A stretch of 64,000 bases of DNA from NCBI RefSeq assembly GCF_004339095.1, contig NZ_SMGQ01000011.1:1141652-1205651 (forward strand). The letters run 5' to 3'. Source of the DNA: Natranaerovirga hydrolytica (GTDB lineage Bacteria; Bacillota; Clostridia; Lachnospirales; DSM-24629). The position numbers were made by a program, and so were the translations under genes. Position 1 is the first letter of the stretch; each line of letters opens with the position of its first letter. This document shows positions 1-10,050 of the stretch, in pieces. The notes below the pieces were generated by a model that was given only the letters and a program-made list of their open reading frames with translations, was not told the origin of the DNA and ran no database searches.

Positions 1-261
1 CATTTGTGAACCATAACATATTCCTAGAATGGGGATGCCTGTAGATAATAATTCTTTTTCCACTAAAGGTGCTTTTTCTTCGTATACCACACTTGGGCCA
101 CCTGTAAATATGATACCCTTAGGGTTTTTAGCTTTAATTTCTTCTATGCTAACATCATAAGGAAGCACTTCACAGTATACATCGGCTTCTCTTACACGTC
201 TTGCTATTAATTGATTGTATTGTCCTCCAAAGTCAAGAACAATGACTAATTCGTGATTCAT
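1..261 (-). CDS. guaA: GMP synthase (glutamine-hydrolysing), N-terminal part, cut by the window edge
   Basis: Only the first 87 codons are present; the gene runs off the left edge. The visible part is the start of the class I glutamine amidotransferase domain. It shows an early DFGGQY motif, the FTGGP stretch, and [10 protein letters not shown], which contains the nucleophile cysteine of the G-C-Y-G elbow. GuaA makes GMP from XMP using glutamine ammonia in the cytoplasm. The ATG at 259-261 follows a strong AGGAGG site. A promoter-like TTGACT-N17-TAATAT lies upstream at 366-394. guaB, the preceding enzyme of the pathway, is encoded at 7836-9287 on the same strand, separated by the phosphate genes. 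Confidence 0.95.
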   Translation of the reverse strand, partial: MNHELVIVLDFGGQYNQLIARRVREADVYCEVLPYDVSIEEIKAKNPKGIIFTGGPSVVYEEKAPLVEKELLSTGIPILGICYGSQM

Positions 262-365
262 ATTATTTCCTCCTAGAATTTGAAACGTTTATCGTACCTT
301 TTATGTTTAAACATTTATAATGAACACAGTTGACCATCATAAATGTTTTCTACGTATATAAAAAT

Positions 366-394
366 ATATTACTAAATCCCAAAGACAAAGTCAA
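366..394 (-). promoter_or_regulatory. Putative sigma-A promoter of guaA
   Basis: Read on the minus strand, a TTGACT -35 box (389-394) is separated by 17 bases from a TAATAT -10 box (366-371), about 105 bases before the guaA start codon. I saw no purine riboswitch core in this leader. Confidence 0.5.
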
Positions 395-462
395 ACATTT
401 TTCGATACTTTCCAAAAAATGTTCGGAACAATATTGCCTTATTTATGCATCACTTTTCAATA

Positions 463-2223
463 TTACTTTTCAATATTTTTATAAGGGAGTTTAACAATAA
501 ATTTTGTTCCTTTACCCACTTCACTTTCCACTTTTATATTGCCTTCATAAAGCTCAACAATATGCTTAACGATGGACAGACCTAATCCTGTTCCACCTTG
601 CTTTCTGGAACGTCCTCTATCCACTCTATAAAATCGTTCAAACAATCTTGGAATGTGCTCTTGATCTATACCAATGCCCGTATCTTCCACTTCTATTACT
701 AAATAATGGTTGGCATCAAAACATCTAATACTTATCTGCCCTTTTTCAGTGTATTTGATTGCATTATCCACTAAATTAATGAGTAATTGTTTGATTCTAT
801 CTTTATTACATAAAAAATCTGGTACACCATCGTCACACTGACAATTAACTTCTAGTGGTTTATTATGCCATCTAGGTTTTAGTATTTCTGTTACTTCGTC
901 AATTATATCTGGTATTTTATTGTATTGAATTATTTTTTCATTTTGTTTTGACTCTATCTCCGATAAAAGCAATATATCTTGAATTAGATAATATAACCTC
1001 TCTGTCTCAATGTCAATAATATCTAGAAATCTTTTTGCAACTGTTTCATCATTGATGGCGCCATTTTTTAATGTATCTACAAATCCTCGAATAGAAGTTA
1101 ATGGGGTTTTTAATTCATGAGATACATTAGAAACAAAGTCAGTTCTTATGTTTTCTAATTTTCTTATTTGGGTCATATCTTCTATAACCAATAATATGCC
1201 TAGATTTTTAGTTTTTTCTAACTTTATTGGATTGGCATATATGCTAATAATTTTTTCTTCTTCCCCTAGCATAATTTTGCCTTCTTCATTTATTTTTTGA
1301 TTGGTTTCTAAAGACTTTTCTAATACATTAAATAGAATGGTTTTTCGTATAATATCATACAGTAGTTTTCCAACAATTTCTTTTTCTTCTATTTTAAGAA
1401 TCTTTAAAAAGGCTGTATTATAAAATACAATTCTAAATTCTTCATCCACTGCTACAATCCCACTATTCATACTGCTTAATATGGCTTCTAATTGGGTTTT
1501 TCTTTGTGTTAGTTTCCACATATTCATTTTTAATTTTACAGCCATTTCATTGAAAGCATCTGCTAACCGACCGATTTGATCTTTTTGTTTTATGTATATT
1601 TTTTTCTCATAATTACCTTTTGAAATCTCTTCTACCGCATGGGTTAATGTATTAATGGGTTTCATAAATTTCCGTGTGTAAAATAATGCCATAATTAATG
1701 CGATACTCCCACATATAATCAGTGCTAAGGCAATGTATTCGATTAATTCGTAGTTAATCTTTTCAATGGCTTCTACTGGTATTGATATTCTTAATACCCC
1801 TTCTATAGACTCTGTGTGAAGGGGTAATGCTGTATAAGAGTAATAATGCCCCATTGTATTGCTGTACCTAATATTAGAGGATATGTCTCCATTTAAAGCT
1901 TTGTTGACTTCTTCTCTAAAGGCATGGTTATCCATAACAACAGGCTCTTCATAAGAATCTGCAATCACTTCTCCCGTTTTATCAATTATGGTTATTCGCG
2001 CTTCTAAAACCTCTGAATATCTGTTGGTAAAGGCTCTAATGTCCGCTTCGTTATTAAGTTCAGTGGTTTCCATGACTTCTAATAACAATTGTCCTTGTGA
2101 TATGAATTGTTCTGTGTATTGACGACTTAAAACATCATAACTTTTAGACCATGTAAAATAGACAGAAACTATAAGCGTAAAAAAAACAATAAACAAATAG
2201 GTTATAAATAGTTTTTTTTGCAT
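463..2223 (-). CDS. phoR: PhoR-type phosphate sensor histidine kinase
   Basis: Membrane sensor kinase of 586 aa that should phosphorylate the adjacent PhoB-like regulator under phosphate limitation. Domain order: TM helix at about 5-25, extracytoplasmic sensor region, second TM near 160-180, HAMP, PAS (about 245-345), HisKA with the phospho-acceptor in FVSNVSHELKTPLTS, then an HATPase_c domain with NLVDNAIKYTEKG (N box) and GGTGLGLSIV (G box). I place the start at ATG 2221-2223, one base after the phoB stop and preceded by AAAGGA, rather than at an in-frame TTG 21 bases upstream. It is the last gene of the pst-pho run and is translationally linked to phoB. Confidence 0.93.
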   Translation of the reverse strand: MQKKLFITYLFIVFFTLIVSVYFTWSKSYDVLSRQYTEQFISQGQLLLEVMETTELNNEADIRAFTNRYSEVLEARITIIDKTGEVIADSYEEPVVMDNHAFREEVNKALNGDISSNIRYSNTMGHYYSYTALPLHTESIEGVLRISIPVEAIEKINYELIEYIALALIICGSIALIMALFYTRKFMKPINTLTHAVEEISKGNYEKKIYIKQKDQIGRLADAFNEMAVKLKMNMWKLTQRKTQLEAILSSMNSGIVAVDEEFRIVFYNTAFLKILKIEEKEIVGKLLYDIIRKTILFNVLEKSLETNQKINEEGKIMLGEEEKIISIYANPIKLEKTKNLGILLVIEDMTQIRKLENIRTDFVSNVSHELKTPLTSIRGFVDTLKNGAINDETVAKRFLDIIDIETERLYYLIQDILLLSEIESKQNEKIIQYNKIPDIIDEVTEILKPRWHNKPLEVNCQCDDGVPDFLCNKDRIKQLLINLVDNAIKYTEKGQISIRCFDANHYLVIEVEDTGIGIDQEHIPRLFERFYRVDRGRSRKQGGTGLGLSIVKHIVELYEGNIKVESEVGKGTKFIVKLPYKNIEK

Positions 2224-2224
2224 C

Positions 2225-2941
2225 TTACCACTGTCCTTTTTCAATAAATTTATACCCTACACCCCGTACGGTTTTTATGTATACTGGATTTTTGTCATCC
2301 ACTTCTATTTTTTTTCTAAGGTTACGAATATGCACATCAACCGTTCTTGTTTCACCATAATAATCATAACCCCATATTTTTTCCAGTAGATATTCTCTTG
2401 AAAAAACACGCCCTCTATTTTTTGCAAGCAAATATAAAAGTTCAAATTCTTTTAACGGCAATTCAAAGGTCTGATCTTGTATTTGAACTGTGTGATTGGT
2501 TTTATTAATGTGTAGTTGATTGATTTCAATCATTTCATCCATGGTTTCTTCTTCTGGCGAACCTTCTTCTATTCGCCTTAAAACAGCTTTAATCCGTGCC
2601 AATAACTCATGAACACCAAAGGGCTTTCCAATATAATCATCTGCACCCATTTCCAGACCTAATACAGTATCAATTTCATTATTTTTCGCAGTTAAGAGAA
2701 TAACAGGTATTTTTTTTATTTTTTTGTTGTTTCTAATGATTTTTAGAATTTGAATGCCATCCATACCTGGTAGCATTAAATCCAGTAAAATTAAATCTAT
2801 TTTTTTAGACCCAATGATGTCTAAAGCTTTTTCTCCTGTATTTGCTTGAAGGATGTCAAATCCATTGCTTTCAAGGTTGTATTTTAATAATTCTAAGATA
2901 TGCTCCTCATCATCTACTGTTAGGATTGTTTTTTTACTCAT
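2225..2941 (-). CDS. phoB: PhoB/PhoP-type response regulator
   Basis: 238-aa OmpR-family response regulator. The receiver domain (about 1-120) has the acidic pair in VDDEE, the phospho-acceptor Asp in LILLDLMLPG, and the conserved Lys in DYIGKPF. The C-terminal winged helix (about 140-235) ends with TVDVHIRNLRKKIE and VRGVGYKF. Its likely targets include the PHO box before pstS. The ATG at 2939-2941 is preferred over an upstream GTG because GGGGTG sits at suitable spacing. A hairpin at 2992-3021 separates it from phoU, so phoB-phoR may have a transcript level different from the pst genes. Confidence 0.93.
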   Translation of the reverse strand: MSKKTILTVDDEEHILELLKYNLESNGFDILQANTGEKALDIIGSKKIDLILLDLMLPGMDGIQILKIIRNNKKIKKIPVILLTAKNNEIDTVLGLEMGADDYIGKPFGVHELLARIKAVLRRIEEGSPEEETMDEMIEINQLHINKTNHTVQIQDQTFELPLKEFELLYLLAKNRGRVFSREYLLEKIWGYDYYGETRTVDVHIRNLRKKIEVDDKNPVYIKTVRGVGYKFIEKGQW

Positions 2942-2991
2942 AATACACCCCACATTTACTTATTATTATTTCACTCAATTGACTTTTTCAT

Positions 2992-3021
2992 AAGCTCACA
3001 ATGAAATTGCATTGTGAGCTT
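2992..3021 (-). terminator. Hairpin between phoU and phoB
   Basis: A perfect 12-bp inverted repeat (AAGCTCACAATG / CATTGTGAGCTT, 6-base loop) lies in the 105-base phoU-phoB gap. There is no good U tract after it on the minus strand, so it may be an attenuator or an RNA stabiliser rather than a full terminator. Confidence 0.5.
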
Positions 3022-3046
3022 GTTAACACTATTATAGCATAATTGA

Positions 3047-3697
3047 TTAAATATCCATATCTCCTGTTACAATATATTGAACCCATTCTGCTATATTGGT
3101 AGAATGATCCGCCATTCTTTCTAAATATTTGACGATAAATATAAAGTTAATACATTGAGGAACAACTTCCGGTTTGCTTTCCATCCGTTCCGAAAGCTCT
3201 TTAACAATGATGTCAAAATACCTATCTATCTCATCATCTTTTTCTCTTATTTCATTTGCTTTGTGTATATTGTTACTTATAAAAGCATCTATTGTTTCTC
3301 TAACCATTTCCTTAACTTGCTTTGCCATTTCTGGTATATGGATTAATGGTTTGATGTATTTTTCATTTGATAATTTTATGGTATATTTCGAGATATCTGC
3401 ACAATGGTCTGCTATTCTTTCTAAATCTGTTATGATTTTCATAACAGATGCTATTTTTCTTAAATCACTGGCTATTGGTTGCTGCTTTGCAATCAGCATA
3501 ATACATTCCCGTTCTATTTCAATTTCTAACTCATCTATCACATCATCTTTTTTAATAACCTCTTGTGCCAATGAAACATCTTGTTTAATTAATGCTTCTA
3601 TGGTTTCGTCTATGGATTGTTCAATGAGGCTTCCCATTTTGATTACATTTTTATGAAGGACTTCTAATTCTTTGAGAAATTCTTGTCTAATAGGCAT
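3047..3697 (-). CDS. phoU: Phosphate-signalling complex protein PhoU
   Basis: 216 aa, all-helical, with the two tandem three-helix PhoU repeats. Each repeat carries the acidic metal-binding signature, seen as DDVIDELE with ITDLERIADHCADI in the first and KDDEIDRYF with YLERMADHSTNIAEW in the second. PhoU sits at the PstB-PhoR interface and dampens PhoR signalling when phosphate is sufficient. It follows pstB by 21 bases, the usual operon arrangement, and has a clear AAAGGAG site before ATG 3697. Confidence 0.95.
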   Translation of the reverse strand: MPIRQEFLKELEVLHKNVIKMGSLIEQSIDETIEALIKQDVSLAQEVIKKDDVIDELEIEIERECIMLIAKQQPIASDLRKIASVMKIITDLERIADHCADISKYTIKLSNEKYIKPLIHIPEMAKQVKEMVRETIDAFISNNIHKANEIREKDDEIDRYFDIIVKELSERMESKPEVVPQCINFIFIVKYLERMADHSTNIAEWVQYIVTGDMDI

Positions 3698-3718
3698 AAT
3701 CTGACTCCTTTTATTATT

Positions 3719-4477
3719 CTATCCAAATCTACCGGTAATATAATCTTCCGTTCTTTTATCATTAGGGTTACTAAAAATTTTATCTGTACGGTCTGATTCA
3801 ATTAATTCGCCTAATAAAAAGAAAGCGGTTTTGTCTGATATTCGAGCAGCTTGTTGCATATTATGGGTAACCATTACAATGGTATATTGTTTTTTTAACT
3901 CCGTTGCCAAGTCTTCAATTTTCAACGTTGAGATTGGGTCAAGAGCCGATGTTGGTTCATCCATTAGTAAAACTTCTGGCTCTACTGCCAAAGCTCTTGC
4001 GATACATATTCTTTGTTGCTGTCCACCTGATAAACTTAATGCATTTCTTTTTAGTCGGTCTTTTACTTCGTCCCAAACCGCTGCGTTTTTAAGGCTTTTT
4101 TCAACAATTTCATCTAATTCTTGTTTTTTCTTTATGCCATGTACTCTTGGTCCATAGGCTACATTATCATAGATACTCATAGGAAATGGGTTGGGTTTTT
4201 GAAAGACCATTCCCACACGTGAGCGTAATTTTATAACATCAATGGCGTTATAAATGTTTTGATCATCTAGGGTTACATGTCCTGTTATCTTTACATTTTC
4301 AATTAAATCGTTCATTCTATTTAACGTTCTAAGAAATGTGGATTTACCACACCCTGATGGTCCAATAAAAGCTGTTATTTCATTTTTTTCTATTTCTAAA
4401 TTTACTTTTTTTAATGCTTGAAATTCGCCATAAAATAGATCTAAGTCTTCTATGTTAAATTTAATTTCTTTTTTCAT
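3719..4477 (-). CDS. pstB: Phosphate ABC transporter ATP-binding protein
   Basis: 252-aa ABC ATPase. It has a Walker A (GPSGCGKST), Q-loop ([15 protein letters not shown], the PstB-type form), signature LSGGQQQR, Walker B ([11 protein letters not shown]) and the switch His (VMVTHN). It energises high-affinity phosphate import by PstSCA at the cytoplasmic membrane and helps relay phosphate status to PhoR through PhoU. It sits 25 bases after pstA in the same run. Confidence 0.97.
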   Translation of the reverse strand: MKKEIKFNIEDLDLFYGEFQALKKVNLEIEKNEITAFIGPSGCGKSTFLRTLNRMNDLIENVKITGHVTLDDQNIYNAIDVIKLRSRVGMVFQKPNPFPMSIYDNVAYGPRVHGIKKKQELDEIVEKSLKNAAVWDEVKDRLKRNALSLSGGQQQRICIARALAVEPEVLLMDEPTSALDPISTLKIEDLATELKKQYTIVMVTHNMQQAARISDKTAFFLLGELIESDRTDKIFSNPNDKRTEDYITGRFG

Positions 4478-4502
4478 TTCATCACCTTTTTATAGTCAGA
4501 GT

Positions 4503-5621
4503 TTATTTGGCTGCAGCTCGATTTAGCTTTTTTGAAATTATTTTAGCTAACATATTTAATGTAAATATTAATAAAATAATCACAGTACCTATTGCACAAG
4601 CCATTGCAATATTACCTTCTTCTTTTGCTACATGGTAGGCTTTTACAGTAAGAGATGCACCTCCTGATGACAAGGAATCTGGTATTCTTGCTACTGTACC
4701 TGCTGTTAACAACAATGCTGCCGATTCTCCTATAATTCTTCCTATACTTAAAATAACGGCTACTAAAATACCTGGTATAGCATTGGGTAAAATAACCTTT
4801 CTAATGGTCTGTAATTGAGTTGCTCCTAATCCCAAAGAGCCTTCTCTATAGACATTAGGGATGGCTTTTAATGATTCTTCTGTTTGTCTGATTATCACGG
4901 GTAGCAGTATAATGCTTAATGTTAATGCTCCTGCTATAATGGAATACCCCATATTTAAAGTAATAACAAAGAATATCATTCCAAACAATCCATAAATGAT
5001 AGATGGAATACCTGCCAAGCTTTCTGTTGCAAACCGAATTAATCTTAGTAATTTTCCTGGCTTAGCATACTCTGTTAAATAAATGGCTGACAATATACCT
5101 ATAGGAGCTGCTATTGCCAAAGATACCAATACAATGTATAGGGTTGTTATAATCATTGGGTATACGCCATCACCCGGTCTGCTGACTCTTAATTCATAGT
5201 TTGAATGACCTTCTAGCAAACTTGTAATTTCTTCTAATGACATACTTTCAATTCTGGTATCGCCTATACCTTGTATTTCATCGCCTCTTTTTATTGAAAA
5301 AGCTTTATTAGCTCTATTAAAGCCATTTTTTACTGTTGAGTTAGAATCAATAGATGCCACATAGGTACTGCCTTCTTCATTTTGCTCTAGAACAATTCCT
5401 AAGCTTTGTATATACCCTATATCATTCCTCATATTGCCTTCCATTGATTCTACTTTTATAAATTGTGTTTGAGAATCGAAATTAGAGGTTAAAAATGTAA
5501 GGTTGATATGAGATATGCCATTGTAAAAAATAAATCCAATAATATATATAAGTATGCCTACGGTTACAATGGTAGATAAATAAATAATGTACTTTAATAA
5601 ATTGTCTTTCAATACGCCCAT
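4503..5621 (-). CDS. pstA: Phosphate ABC transporter permease PstA with an extra extracytoplasmic PDZ-like insertion
   Basis: 372-aa permease. The C-terminal two thirds is a normal PstA: TM helices from about residue 155 on, and the coupling motif region EGSLGLGATQLQTIRKVILPNAIPG (shown here in two parts in the protein around 260-285). Between TM1 (about 10-35) and the next helix lies an insertion of roughly 105 residues not found in typical 280-300 aa PstA proteins. Its second half (AFSIKRGDEIQGIGDTRI then SMSLEEITSLLEG) resembles a PDZ ligand-binding loop. I start at ATG 5619-5621, just after the pstC stop and close to GGTGAG; a GTG nine bases upstream overlaps pstC. Confidence 0.9.
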   Translation of the reverse strand: MGVLKDNLLKYIIYLSTIVTVGILIYIIGFIFYNGISHINLTFLTSNFDSQTQFIKVESMEGNMRNDIGYIQSLGIVLEQNEEGSTYVASIDSNSTVKNGFNRANKAFSIKRGDEIQGIGDTRIESMSLEEITSLLEGHSNYELRVSRPGDGVYPMIITTLYIVLVSLAIAAPIGILSAIYLTEYAKPGKLLRLIRFATESLAGIPSIIYGLFGMIFFVITLNMGYSIIAGALTLSIILLPVIIRQTEESLKAIPNVYREGSLGLGATQLQTIRKVILPNAIPGILVAVILSIGRIIGESAALLLTAGTVARIPDSLSSGGASLTVKAYHVAKEEGNIAMACAIGTVIILLIFTLNMLAKIISKKLNRAAAK

Positions 5622-5622
5622 T

Positions 5623-6600
5623 TTACTCACCAGCCTTTGATGTTATTTTACTGAGGGCTAAGTTTAGAATAATAATAAATAAAAACAATATGACACCTGT
5701 TGCAAATAACATATCTTGATGTAGCCCCGTTGCATAACCCATTTCTAAAGCAATGTTAGTGGTTAATGGTCTAACGGGGTCCCAAATACTTGTGGGAATA
5801 CCTGATTCAGGGTTACCTGCTACTAACATAACAGCCATTGTTTCACCTATGGCTCTACCAATCCCTAATACCACACCTGCAAGTATACCTGATTTGGCCG
5901 CAGGTAATGTGACTTTAAAAATGGTTGTTATTTTAGATGCACCTAAGGCTAATGAACCCTCTCTATAATGCTTGGGTACGGTTCTAATAGCCGCTTCCGA
6001 TATTGTTATAACCGTTGGCAATATCATAATGGATAATACAATCATAACAGCTAGTAAAGATTGCCCTTGTGATTGTGGGGATATCCTCATAATCTTTGGT
6101 ACAATGACACCTAAACCAAATACACCGTAAAGTACAGATGGAATCCCAGCTAATAGTTCTACGGCTGGTTGAACAATTTTAGCAACTTTCTTAGGTGCTA
6201 ATTCCGCAATAAATACTGCTGTAAAGACACCTATGGGTACACCGATAACAATTGCTCCTGCTGAAGCAAATATTGAACCAAAAATCATATATAAAACACC
6301 AAATTTAGCATTATCTATATTACCACTTGGCTTCCATTCTAATCCTGAAACAAAAGACCAAAAAGAATAGCCACTGGCTTCTCTTACTGGCAAAAAAGGT
6401 TGTAAACCTTTATAAAATACAAATATGGTAATGGCTGCTACACTTATAACTGCTATAAATGCACTTAAAAGAAATATCTTTTCTATTACAGCTTCCATTA
6501 CATCTCTTTTTTTGTTAACCGACATATCTTTTGATTTATTTTTATAAACACGTTTTTCCCTAGTCCTAGAAATAGCGTGTATTTTTTCATTATAATCCAT
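5623..6600 (-). CDS. pstC: Phosphate ABC transporter permease PstC
   Basis: 325-aa inner-membrane permease with about six TM helices after a long charged N-terminal tail (about 45 residues, rich in Lys and Arg). The coupling loop EGSLALGASKITTIFKVTLP and the GIGRAIGETMAVMLVAGN segment are typical of PstC. It pairs with PstA to form the phosphate channel. It starts at ATG 6600 after GGAGGG. The 156-base gap to pstS contains a perfect 11-bp hairpin, which may lower pstCAB expression relative to the abundant binding protein. Confidence 0.95.
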   Translation of the reverse strand: MDYNEKIHAISRTREKRVYKNKSKDMSVNKKRDVMEAVIEKIFLLSAFIAVISVAAITIFVFYKGLQPFLPVREASGYSFWSFVSGLEWKPSGNIDNAKFGVLYMIFGSIFASAGAIVIGVPIGVFTAVFIAELAPKKVAKIVQPAVELLAGIPSVLYGVFGLGVIVPKIMRISPQSQGQSLLAVMIVLSIMILPTVITISEAAIRTVPKHYREGSLALGASKITTIFKVTLPAAKSGILAGVVLGIGRAIGETMAVMLVAGNPESGIPTSIWDPVRPLTTNIALEMGYATGLHQDMLFATGVILFLFIIILNLALSKITSKAGE

Positions 6601-6681
6601 CTAATCCCTCCAAAATGTTGCTATTACTCAGTGATCATTCATAAAGAACATAGGGATATCCTTTATTTTTCTTTACATTAC

Positions 6682-6721
6682 GTTAAGTTCAGCATTATAT
6701 ATTTATAACACTGAACTTAAC
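6682..6721 (-). promoter_or_regulatory. Stem-loop between pstS and pstC
   Basis: GTTAAGTTCAG (6682-6692) is a perfect inverted repeat of CTGAACTTAAC (6711-6721) with an 18-base AT loop. It lies 36 bases after the pstS stop without a U tract. I interpret it as a differential-expression or mRNA-stability hairpin, common after binding-protein genes. Confidence 0.5.
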
Positions 6722-6756
6722 ACGATAAAACGATTTATTTTATTAGAGTATTATCC

Positions 6757-7662
6757 CTAATTAACAGGGATTGCTCCTACTTCTTCTACAATTTTTTGAC
6801 CTTCGTTACTTAAAGCAAATTCCATATAGGCTTTGGAGACATCATTAAGGTTGTCTTCGTGATATACCATTATAAAAGGTCTTGCAATGGTATAAGATTC
6901 ATTTTGAACATTTTCTACTGTTGGTAATGCGCCTGCAATTGGAACAGGTTTTACTGTATCATTAATATAAGTAAATGAAACATATCCGATAGATTGTGGA
7001 TTTTCAGCTACTGTGCTTTGTACGTTACCATTACCTTCTGCTATTATAGCATTGCTTGTTAATTGATCTTCAAAATCAACGATTTCTTCGAACGCGCCTC
7101 TTGTACCAGAACCTGCTTCTCTTGATACAACAACGATTTCTTCATCATTGCCTCCAAATTCACTCCAATTGGTTGCTTCACCTAAGTAAATTTTTTGCAC
7201 ATCTTCTCTTGTTAAGTCTTCAATTGGATTATCTGGGTGAGTGATTAAAGCAATGCCATCATAAGCTACTACGGCTTCTACTAAGCCAAATTCTTTTTCA
7301 TTATCTCTTAAACCTCTTGAAGTTGCTCCAATATTGGTTACTCTTTCGTTACCATTGGTTATTCCTGCTGAAGAGCCTAGTCCTTCATAGGTTACAATAA
7401 CATTTGGATTGAATGCCATAAATTCTTCTGCAATGCCAATACCTACAGGTTCAACTGATGTTGATCCAGAGATAGTTACGGTTCCACTTAATTCTTCTTC
7501 ATCATTTACATCCTTATCATTGTTTTCATTATTGGATTGATTATTATTTTGCTCTACATTTGAATTCGCATCTGCATTGTTTGTACCATCAGAACATCCC
7601 GCAAATGCTCCTACCATTACAATAACGAGTATTAACGAAAGTAATACTTTAAGATTTTTCAT
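6757..7662 (-). CDS. pstS: Phosphate-binding lipoprotein PstS
   Basis: 301 aa. The N-terminus is a lipoprotein signal peptide with a lipobox (VGAFAGC, lipidated Cys about residue 23) followed by an Asn/Asp-rich linker. The mature domain has the PstS phosphate-site motifs: GSTSVEP near residue 65, and SREAGSGTRGAF near 180. It captures phosphate at the cell surface and delivers it to PstCA. ATG 7662 follows GGGAGG. It is the first gene of the regulon and has a PHO box in front of it. Confidence 0.96.
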   Translation of the reverse strand: MKNLKVLLSLILVIVMVGAFAGCSDGTNNADANSNVEQNNNQSNNENNDKDVNDEEELSGTVTISGSTSVEPVGIGIAEEFMAFNPNVIVTYEGLGSSAGITNGNERVTNIGATSRGLRDNEKEFGLVEAVVAYDGIALITHPDNPIEDLTREDVQKIYLGEATNWSEFGGNDEEIVVVSREAGSGTRGAFEEIVDFEDQLTSNAIIAEGNGNVQSTVAENPQSIGYVSFTYINDTVKPVPIAGALPTVENVQNESYTIARPFIMVYHEDNLNDVSKAYMEFALSNEGQKIVEEVGAIPVN

Positions 7663-7725
7663 ATCTAATTTCCTCCCATATAATATATGTTTTTTTATCT
7701 TACATAGGTTAATTTATCATTTGTA

Positions 7726-7764
7726 TGTTAATCATACATAATGGCAATGTTAAGTTTATGTAAA
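7726..7764 (-). promoter_or_regulatory. PHO box (PhoB/PhoP binding repeats) upstream of pstS
   Basis: On the minus strand TTTACA (7759-7764), TTAACA (7748-7753) and TTAACA (7726-7731) are spaced exactly 11 and 22 bases apart, leaving room for one degenerate repeat (ATTATG) in between. This is the TT(A/T)ACA-N5 direct-repeat layout known for Firmicute PhoP. It sits 64 to 102 bases before the pstS start. Confidence 0.75.
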
Positions 7765-7780
7765 GTAGGTTCAAACACAA

Positions 7781-7830
7781 AGAGAAAGCCTTTATTGCAG
7801 TCTCTACAATAAAGGCTTTCTCTTTTTTTA
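7781..7830. terminator. Intrinsic terminator between guaB and pstS
   Basis: A 17-bp stem (AGAGAAAGCCTTTATTG / CAATAAAGGCTTTCTCT, 9-base loop) lies just after the guaB stop. On the plus strand it is followed by T7; on the minus strand by a weaker T-rich tract. It ends the guaB transcript. Confidence 0.75.
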
Positions 7831-7835
7831 TTTGA

Positions 7836-9323
<1,488 letters not shown>

Positions 9324-9403
9324 TTAGCAGAAAAAAAACTTTTTGTCAACTGACATATACTTATAATATTATAACCGGTGATTATATTGAATTAAAATAG
9401 CAC

Positions 9404-9440
9404 AGAAACCATATATTGCACATTACAATATATGGTTTCT
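9404..9440. terminator. Intrinsic terminator after the 9.4-kb membrane-protein gene
   Basis: A 15-bp perfect stem (AGAAACCATATATTG / CAATATATGGTTTCT) with a 7-base loop lies 11 bases beyond the stop codon at 9451. Runs of A and T flank it. Confidence 0.65.
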
Positions 9441-9450
9441 AAAAAAGACG

Positions 9451-9951
9451 TTATTTATCCATAACTTGTTTAGGTATATGATTTTTTAATGCTTTTATAA
9501 ATTCTTCATTAAGATCAACATATATTTTATACTTTTCTTTGTCTGTTGTAACCAACATAGCATATGTTTCTTCTGTCAGACGCCCCTTTGTAAAATTATA
9601 AAGCCTATTATAGTCATTTAAATTTTTTTCGTGTAATTTTGAAAAAGCTGGCGCAACTAATTTTATATCCTTTACTCCAAAATTAATTAATTTTTTTCTT
9701 CTGGTTTTATTCATAATCTTATCAATATCTACTTCACCAACTGCTAAAGCGTATTCATATTCCACATTTAGATTGGTAAATAATCTATGAGCTAACCAAA
9801 GAAGTAATACTGAAATAATCATTCCTACAATACCAAGAACAATACTTGCCGTCATTAGTAACATAGTCATTAAAACAATTACTATCTTTATGATTACATC
9901 TTTAGCTGTTTGTTCTCTTTTTACGATTTGTTCAACAAAAACCTGTTCCAT
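9451..9951 (-). CDS. Small membrane protein, DUF6106-like
   Basis: 166 aa. A cytoplasmic N-terminus of about 18 residues is followed by one long or two close TM helices (about 19-58). A soluble, Lys-rich C-terminal domain of about 105 residues then contains NVEYEYALAVGEVDIDKIMNKTRRKK. This arrangement resembles the DUF6106 family of uncharacterised Lachnospiraceae-type proteins. ATG 9951 follows AAGGAGG. Function unknown. It lies between guaB and nfnB as its own unit, ended by the hairpin at 9404-9440. Confidence 0.75.
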   Translation of the reverse strand: MEQVFVEQIVKREQTAKDVIIKIVIVLMTMLLMTASIVLGIVGMIISVLLLWLAHRLFTNLNVEYEYALAVGEVDIDKIMNKTRRKKLINFGVKDIKLVAPAFSKLHEKNLNDYNRLYNFTKGRLTEETYAMLVTTDKEKYKIYVDLNEEFIKALKNHIPKQVMDK

Positions 9952-10050
9952 TATTTATGAATCCTCCTTTTTAGTCTTATACATTTATAATAATATACTT
10001 AAGACCATAAGTAAAGACAAGTTACTTAGTTTATGCCATTTCTATTATAA

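Noticed and set aside
261-463. Purine riboswitch upstream of guaA
   Set aside because: The conserved core (TATA stem, three-way junction loops) could not be found; only a sigma-A-like promoter is visible.
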